Positions 36,901-45,900 of a DNA stretch of 64,000 bases are shown here, in pieces (within the stretch, counting starts at the first letter, position 1; each line of letters starts with the position of its first letter). The notes under the pieces were generated by a model, which searched no databases, was not told the origin of the DNA, and saw nothing but the letters and a program-made list of their open reading frames with translations. The DNA is taken from positions 379,184-443,183 of the forward strand of contig VWZF01001805.1 of NCBI GenBank assembly GCA_013396755.1, given 5' to 3'. This DNA is from Sclerurus mexicanus. Lineage: Eukaryota > Chordata > Aves > Passeriformes > Furnariidae. Made by a program: the position numbers and the translations under genes.

Positions 36901-39900
36901 AAATATGTACCTGGAAATGATCCAGAACAAGAGAGGCCCATATCTCTGTATTTCGGGAGTGGATAAATCCCTTGCATGCCTTCCTTCAGCAGAAAAAATC
37001 TCAGGAATGCAATGCTCCCTCAGCCCTTCCATTCCCAAATCCCAGGCACCACGCTCCCCCTGATGGCTGCAGTTGCTGAGGACCACAGCGGCTCTGTTCC
37101 CATCTCACCTTGGCCTTCTCCATCCTCCGGGCTCCTCCAGGGATGCCAGTCCCAATTCTCATCTCCACTGTCCTGAAGGTGTTTCCACACTCTTTCCTGT
37201 CACTCAGCCGAGCGTGCCCTAACAAAGTCAGCACAAAGCCAGTACGCATCCTGCCTAGCCTTGCCTTCAGAGCCAGCCCCTCGGCTCTGCTAATCACTGG
37301 CTGAAAAGCGGGGCGGAGCGGCTGACGAGACCTCCGTGGGTGCCGTGCTGTGGCTGTGGCTCCACAGCCCCCCTTGGCATTTTTCATTTCTGCTGCCTCA
37401 CCGATTTCATCTCTCTGATCTTGCCGTGACTGGAGACGGGTATCTACGTTCCCATGTCTGGCATTTGTTAAATGGCAGCCAAATTGCTTTTGTGTAGTTC
37501 AGTAACTGTTTGCAATTAGCAGGGCAGGAAAAGAAACATTTTTAAATGGAGATGTGAGAGCGCGGAAGTGCTTGGAACTGATTTATAACTCCGCTTCCTA
37601 TATTAAAAGAAGGAATGAAAGGCAAGGGACGAAAAAAAAAGCCCCCGCTCTTCAGGGGCTGGGCACGAAGGCTTCTGCATACTAATGCCTGTGCTTATCT
37701 CTAGGCACTAATTCGACGTGTGGAGCTAATTTCTCCAGGCCATTCCCTTCACAAATGAAATATGTACATGCACCCGGTACCCTCATTAGGAAAGTCCTGG
37801 GGAACGAAGTGTGTTTTGTTTAAGATAAAAGCATTCACTGAGTGTAGGTGCTGGGGAATGACAGAGCAGAGAGGCTTTCTGATGGGGGACGCTCTGAAAT
37901 GCTCGTGGGAGAGGAAAGGGACAGCTGGATTGAGAAACAGAGCCATGGAGGGTGGCATGTGTGTCAGTATGCAGCAAACATCCAGTGAGTGGCTCGCCAG
38001 GAGACCTGCTGCCTCTACAGCTGAGAGCTTTATTTCCAGTATCTGAGGCTGCCTAAATTCTCATCTGGTGTTAAATGTGCTAATGAGTCCCTTGAGGAGC
38101 CCAGTCCCTCCTCCGACACAGAGATGTGTGAAATGCCACACAGCGCCTTCGAAGGGATTATTGATGTGAGAGAAGGGGGCCATGCTTGGTTAGACCCATG
38201 GGCTCAGCAAGGTCCCTTCAGTGTGAGTGGGTCCTTGGAGAAACCACGGATCTGTGCGCCCTTGTTTGTCTTTGGAATTGGCAGTGCTGAGGAATCTTTT
38301 CACAGAGAACTGTGGCCTTGTGTGGGTAGGTATTGGGCAATGGCCATTTACCCAGCATGTTTGCATCCCTGGAGTGCTGGGATAAACAACCTACCCAGTT
38401 GTGGGTAATGGTGAGCTCCTTCTCCATAGCTGGAGTTGCTTTTATGTGTCAGCTGTCCTGCAGGGCTTGGTTCAGGTGCTGACTCCTGTTTCCTTCATCC
38501 TTTAGTCTACCTCTACGTTTTTGGGTGAATGTGATTAAGAACCCCCAGTTTGTCTTCGACATTCACAAGAACAGTATTACTGATGCTTGCCTATCCGTGG
38601 TGGCTCAGACATTCATGGACTCCTGCTCAACTTCTGAGCACAAGCTAGGAAAAGACTCTCCCTCCAACAAACTACTGTACGCCAAGGACATCCCCAACTA
38701 CAAGAGCTGGGTAGAAAGGTGAGTAGACTTGGCAACAACTCCTTACTTCACCTGGGGGATTTGCAGTGGATGTTTGTGAATGTGGGGACTTGTGTTGTTG
38801 GGAGGGCCTCCTCTTGGCAGCTGTCTGAAGAAGGGCTGTACTAAAGCTTTGCAGAAGGTGATCCTCTTTTTTGGGAGATGATGCTTTGTCTTGATTGTCT
38901 CCTGGAATGAGTTTGCAATGACTGTTTGACAGAGCTGTGTATGACTTGCGTAAGGGGTGCTAAAAGCAACTTATCTTTTAGGTTGTCTGATGTTTTCTGT
39001 TGTAAAAACTTGGTCTATGCTAGGGAATTACTAACACATCCTTTGATTGCTTTCGAAGTGCAGTGAGAAGTCAGCCTTGGACGAGAGAAGTGCCTTTTTT
39101 GTACCATGGCAATACATGCAGGTTTTGCTGAAATGCTTGAAAATTATCACTTCCCATCTCTCATCTGTCAGTACATGTCACCTGGGATCCTGATGAGAGT
39201 ACATGCTCTGAGGCAGTGCTGAGGCTGCTGTCTCTGTGCTGAGGAGCAGGGAGAGGCGCAGGTCCCCTGACTCCTTTCGACACCCTCCACCTTTCCTGTT
39301 AGCTGATGAGAGACATCCCTCTGTCCTGCTGAATTAATATGGTGCTAAAGGTGCAGGGTTTGAATGCGACTGATTGCAAATTGATGCACTCAGGCATAAT
39401 GCTGTGTTTAGCTTTATCCTTTTGGGACAGAAACCTAGGAGATGTCCTCCAAAGCCCTCCAAATAGAGTTACTGTTAAAATGTTGCCATCTTGTGAAATG
39501 GAACTTAATAAAACTTAAAAATTGAAATGGCAGATTTCAGGTTGCTGATGTAACTTTTCCCTTGTGGTGATGTGCTGGGCTAAAGGTGGTACTTTTCTAT
39601 TTCTTTTTTTCTGTAACTGAGGACCCTTCCTTTTTTTAGCATTTTTGCCGAATACAGAATGAACAAAATGAAAGGTGTCTGGGCAACAACAAACAGCATA
39701 TTCTCTAGTTTGTAAGGAAGGGACTTTGTAACCTAAATCATCATTTCGATACTTGCTTGTACACAGATATTTTTGTCGCACCATTGGCATGCCTGGTGCT
39801 TTGCAGGCAGGTACAAAGACAAGCTTCTTCCCTCAAGGAAGGTAGGGCTTGAATCAGAAGAGACGGTGCCCCTGAAATATGATGGCTGAGATGAGAGATG

Positions 39901-42900
39901 AGCTGCATTGTAATAGGAGGAAGTTCTTTGCATGGGGCTGGATGGAGCTTTGGAGTGGGGTCCCGTAGGAACATCACAAGCTTCATAAGGTGAATTTTTT
40001 CTGACCTTGCTGTCTCTATGACAGAAATATTCAGCTCTGTTTGTGTGGCTGGAGGAAAAAAGGTATGAAACCATTCCAGAGTTAAACATTGGTCTAGACA
40101 TGCTGTGTCCCTGGGGAAGAGATGGGAGATCTCATTGGTGACAGATGTTCCTGCCATCGCTTACCTCTGGTTTTGTCCCAGAGGCAGCTGAGCAGGAGGT
40201 AGAGATGTCCTGTGCAGTGGATGACTACATCTCCTACTGTTCCTCTGTTGCAGGGTTTTATGGCGTAATCAGCAGTTCAGGCTTTTAGCATGGTTGTCCT
40301 CACAAAGGTTTTCAGAGGTGGGATGGGAGGGGTGTGAGGGTGGCTGGGTGGGACTGCTAGTCCCAACTGCACATCCATCTGCTGCTGTGGTTCAGGCACC
40401 AGCTGAAAACAGGGCATCCTGCCCATCTGAGACAGGAATGGCACAGTGAAGGGCTTAGGAATACCCAAGGGGACTTCCTGCTGGGGCTGTGGGACATTGG
40501 GTGTCCTCTGGAAATGGTAGGTATAAGTGGAATCTTGGCCCACACAAGCCATGCACACTTATATTGAAAAATGATGTTTTCCTCCCATCCTATGTGTCAT
40601 GATAAAACCATAACGTAACACTACTGCTCTACAAGATGTCATTCTGAAGTCATCTCTCTAGGGGTTTGGCAGATGCCTAGTTTTAGTCAGAGGTCCTCAC
40701 CTCAGACTGCTGCTCTTCTGGCGGCATCTAAGAATTCTCTTGCATCATTTTCTGGGTGTGAATGAGCCTCTTTGTAAAAACTGCCCAAGTAGTTTATCAC
40801 TAGCTGAGTTCAGTGCTGTGGGATGGAGTGGATCCTCATATTTATCTCGTCAAGTGGTCTTGCTGCCATCTGCTCCTGTCCAAGTGCTTCAGCCATGTTC
40901 CATCTCAGCATTCAGCTGATGACACTAATGATGCTAATCACTGTACCAGAAACTTCACTGAGTGAGAAGTCATGAGGAGTACAGCAAACCTGGGAGAGAC
41001 AGGCACTCTTTTTTCAGGTGGTGAGAGCAGCCAGGGCTTGTTTGCTGTGGGTAGGGTTTCTTTTTAAATGAGGCCTGAGGACACAACCCTGGTTTCCAAA
41101 AGGATCTCAGCAGCCAGTCCACTGGTGCATCTGCTTGGTGTAACCCATCTTCTGCAATGGGATGCTGCAACTGTTTCTCTGGGTTGTGATGAACATACTG
41201 TTGGATATTCTGTTTTTCCACTACCATCATGCGGCTGTATTGCTGCAAGGGCAGGATGTGACCTTGTCTTGTGTTCACACCCCAAGTATTTAATTGAAAG
41301 CAAAGGGGCATTGTTGGCTCTAGCAACACGCTGACCTTAGGAGAGTGGTAGCAAAGCCTTGCGTATTGGTGCAGGCATGGAGGGTCCTGGTGTATTTTGC
41401 TTGGTGGCGAAACATGTCAATGGGATGGGAAGGAGGAAAAATGTGTATTTTAGGAGAGGATGGGAAATCCCTCAGAACAGCATCTCCTGGCTTCCCAGCA
41501 TGGCAAGTGGAGTTGGGCTGGATTGGGCTGAATGCTGCTCCATTGGGAGCTCATTCCTAATGATGCTGACTGCTCCATGGAGTGCTCAGAGACGTCTTGA
41601 TGAGCAGCAGCATTATAATGGGTGATTGTGGTATGTCACTACTTGAAGGCAAGATGCTCTTCACTTGCTTCTGCAGTGGCTGTCCTTAGCAAGCATTGCG
41701 GCAGGGACACATCCTCTTCTGCCCATCCCTATTTCTGACTCACTCTTCTGTTCCTCCTTTGCAGATATTATGCAGATATAGCTAAAATGCCAGCGATCAG
41801 CGACCAGGACATGAGTGCGTACCTGGCAGAGCAGTCGCGGTTACACCTCAGCCAGTTCAACAGTATGAGCGCGCTGCACGAGATCTATTCCTATATCACC
41901 AAGTACAAGGATGAGGTGAGACATGGCGATGTGGAGTCAGGCCTGGGCTGCAACTTGAGTCCCTTTGTCCTTGTTTCTGCAGTCCCTTGCTTTTTCCTAC
42001 AGAAAACACACCATGAAATGTGGCATAGCAGTATAGTCCCTGCTTGTGCTTGGGCTGATGGGGAAGGAAAGGTTTGGGAGGCATGAAGCCAGGTGCTGGA
42101 GTAGGCAGTGCTTTATTCCCCATGTTTTCTGCAGTGAGGAATGTAGGAAACACTTACTTTTCTACACATTTGGCACACGAGCTCCTTGAGGCTGTAGAGT
42201 TCTTGACGTTATCTCAGCATGCCTCCCCTATCCCCTGCCACCAATCTGGCACCATGGTGGTATCAACACTGGAACTGTACGAGTGGTGTTTAGCTCCACT
42301 CCCCAGGGAAGCTAGAGGATATGGTGGTCTCTTAAGTGCTTGTTTTGTGAACTTCAATAAGGATGGTGAAAAACCCCTCTGTTGTAATTTATACAAACTA
42401 ATTTCTTAATGCATGGTTCAGATCTACACCCTACATTTTATTAAAGCAATAAAATATGTAACTACAGTAAAATATGGATCTATACATATGGCATGATAGT
42501 ACAGGTTTTATTGCCCCAATAAAGGGGTTTGATGACTATGTTCGAACAGTGGTTTATTTAGGTATCAGAGTACCAGAACAGCTTCCCACTTGGAGAGAGA
42601 CAGGAGAGGAAACAGGGTCTCTGTTGTATGCTGCAGCAATCCCAAGAGACTTCTCTCAGCGCCTGTTTGAGGTGTGAATTTAGGGAGTCCACAGGCAGGT
42701 TGTAGCAGACCTGACCTCTGGGTTTAAGGTCAGCACCTGGGACTGTGGTGGCCAAAGTCCTGTGGAGCCAGGTGCTCTGCAGGAGGGAGGAGAAGGTCCT
42801 GGCTTTCCTACAGGAATGGGAGGAAACCTTGGTACTTGGGAAGATACCATGTGGTGGTCACCATGCAGCTTGGTGACCATGTGCTGATGACCATGCTGGT

Positions 42901-45900
42901 GGGACCTTTATGCCACTCCTTGAATGACTTCTGATGGTGCATCCAGGAGGCCCCCATAGCTCTGGGTGATGAGTTGTCTGTGAAGATCTGCTGTGGAACA
43001 GCCATCATTCCTCAGCCATCATCAAGTGCGTGCTTCCTCCAGGCTAAAAGTCCCCCAAGTCTTAAATTCCCTAAGCCCTGAGAAAGAGCAGGGAGGTGCG
43101 ACATGACCATGTGACATTAATGAGCTGCACTTTAGGGCTTCAGGTCCTCTTCTTGCACAGTAACAGCAATCTGACATGTATTGAGTGTCTTGATGTCGCC
43201 TGCTCTCCGAGCATCACAAGTGTGTTCACAGCTCTCAGGAACTTCTTTTATTATTTGTAATGGGATTAATAAATCGCAGCTGTTCCCTTTGTTTGTTTTC
43301 ATTCATTAAGCACAATTATATGCAGCCCGATTGCACCCTCTTTGATGCAAAATGGGAGAGAATAATTTTTCCTGTTGTTCAGTGCAATAATATGCTGTCA
43401 TTGGCTGTGAATGAAAATCATAATTAATTTTCATTTGGGTACTTGCATCTTGGTAATCAGTGGTCCTGGCTCCTTACAGCAGGTGACAAACCTGGGTCTC
43501 TCTATGCTCAGCACAGGTTTCCTTGCATTGTTTCTGTAAGGCTGAGATAAAAGAGGAGTACATAATTGTGTGGGCCGTTTGGGAATATTTTGACACCTCA
43601 GCATCCCAGGATATACAGCTGTCTTTTTGGGAGAGGCAAAGGAGGCAGGCAGGGGGAATAGGCTCCTCTTCCTCTTCTCAGACTAATCTCATTTGGTTCT
43701 AGCTCAGGCACCTTTCAGGCATGCAGGGTTTTGATTTCTGTGTGACTGTCATTATGATATTTTACTCAGTGTGTAGTGTGAGGGCTGAGAGCTTCTGTGG
43801 AGATGGGTGGGGGGAGTGTCCCCAGTAGCAGGTTTGTGGCAGAATCTTTGAGTTCTTGCCAGTCCAGCTGCCACCCTGGGTTGTTGCTGCCAGGGGAGGT
43901 AAATCAGATGTGCCTGACTCTGGCCGGCAAATTTCCCCCTCTTTGGGAGCTGTAGCCAGTGCTGAGATGCAGCTTTCCCTTTTCTTTTGGGAAGAGATTA
44001 CCCTTCAGGCATCTCTTATTGCCCCAGGAGACAGAGGCCAGCCTGGTTGTGCCCCAAAAAGCCTGGAGGAGAACCAGGCTGTTGCTGGCCAGAGGCTGGT
44101 TGTGGCAGCGTGGTGGATGTGCTCAGCATGCCGGGCCCAGAGCTCCATAACTTGCAGCGCTGCGGCAGCTCTTAATCAAAGGGAGCTGATTCCCCATTAA
44201 GAAGTTACCTGTAGGGCTCCTGATGGACTTTGCTTGCCTCCTAGTAAGTCTATTAATTATACAACAGTTTGTTTCCAATTATGCAGCCAATGAAATGGTT
44301 AATCAAGTCCCCTTTGACGGATGCCTTGATATTTAATTGCAAAAAATTTGCTCTCTCAACTAGCTCACCCGAGGAGATGAGATTTCTGTCAGGTTTGTTT
44401 TTTGAAATCGGCTTTTCTGCTCTACTGGCATGATGTTAGTGAAATGAGACTCCTGGCTGCTGGGAGGGCAACTGCCCCTTCATTTTACACTTTGTTACTC
44501 CCTTCTCCCCACTCTGAGCCTCATCCTCCACCCTCCTGCTGTTACCAGTCCTTTCCTAGCCCTGGGAGCATGGTCACATCCAGCCCGGGAGCAGGGGACC
44601 ATCCCTCCGCCCTGCGATCTGCCATCGTGGCCAGCAGCTTGCTTGGAGAAAAAGGATTTCAAGGGAGGAGAATCATGCTCTGGTGTCTGTGGGTGCACCT
44701 CTTGAACAGGACCGAGGGCTCACAGGCTTTGCTGGTGCATCCATCTGATGTCTCCCTCCATCACTCCAGGGCCAAGTTGTCCACCTTGGGGAAGAGATGA
44801 GCAGGGTTTTCCCACTGGTGGCAGCTGAAGCCTTGTGGATTTTGGTCTTTTTGTGCTTGTAGAACCAGTTCCTTTCTTCATCGTTGTCTCTGAAACAGAA
44901 CCACTGCTTCCATGAGGCGTTACAGGATTGCTGAAGTCACAGATTTGGTGTTGGCCTGGGTTTGGGGTTCACCCTCCATTGAACAATGTTTTCTTCTTTT
45001 CCCCACATGCAAGTTGCCTTCTTGCTAGTGTTAGGCAGGTCCCTGGTGTTACTGCAACCCCTTGGAGGTCCCAAGGGGTCTGTCTGTGGCGTGGCACCAC
45101 NNNNNNNNNNNNNNNNNNNNNNNNNNNNNNNNNNNNNNNNNNNNNNNNNNNNNNNNNNNNNNNNNNNNNNNNNNNNNNNNNNNNNNNNNNNNNNNNNNNN
45201 NNNNNNNNNNNNNNNNNNNNNNNNNNNNNNNNNNNNNNNNNNNNNNNNNNNNNNNNNNNNNNNNNNNNNNNNNNNNNNNNNNNNNNNNNNNNNNNNNNNN
45301 NNNNNNNNNNNNNNNNNNNNNNNNNNNNNNNNNNNNNNNNNNNNNNNNNNNNNNNNNNNNNNNNNNNNNNNNNNNNNNNNNNNNNNNNNNNNNNNNNNNN
45401 NNNNNNNNNNNNNNNTCTGTCTCTTCCCCCTTCTCTCTCTCTCTCTCTCTGGCCTTCTGCCACTAGTGTTAACTGCTATATTTGCACAATTTACACAAGA
45501 CAAACAAAATTTTTAATTTAAAGGAAAAAAAATTTTAACAAAAAATGGGAGGGGAAAAATATTCTAAATTTTTTGCAACAAACTANTTTGAAATCGGCTT
45601 TTCTGCTCTACTGGCATGATGTTAGTGAAATGAGACTCCTGGCTGCTGGGAGGGCAACTGCCCCTTCATTTTACACTTTGTTACTCCCTTCTCCCCACTC
45701 TGAGCCTCATCCTCCACCCTCCTGCTGTTACCAGTCCTTTCCTAGCCCTGGGAGCATGGTCACATCCAGCCCGGGAGCAGGGGACCATCCCTCCGCCCTG
45801 CGATCTGCCATCGTGGCCAGCAGCTTGCTTGGAGAAAAAGGATTTCAAGGGAGGAGAATCATGCTCTGGTGTCTGTGGGTGCACCTCTTGAACAGGACCG

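Noticed and set aside
36427..37086. 219-codon open frame on the minus strand
   Set aside because: It overlaps a strongly conserved plexin exon on the plus strand and its flanking introns. The peptide shows no domain or homologue that I know, so it is a shadow frame.
44928..45521. Several long frames crossing the N run
   Set aside because: Their length comes almost entirely from undetermined bases.
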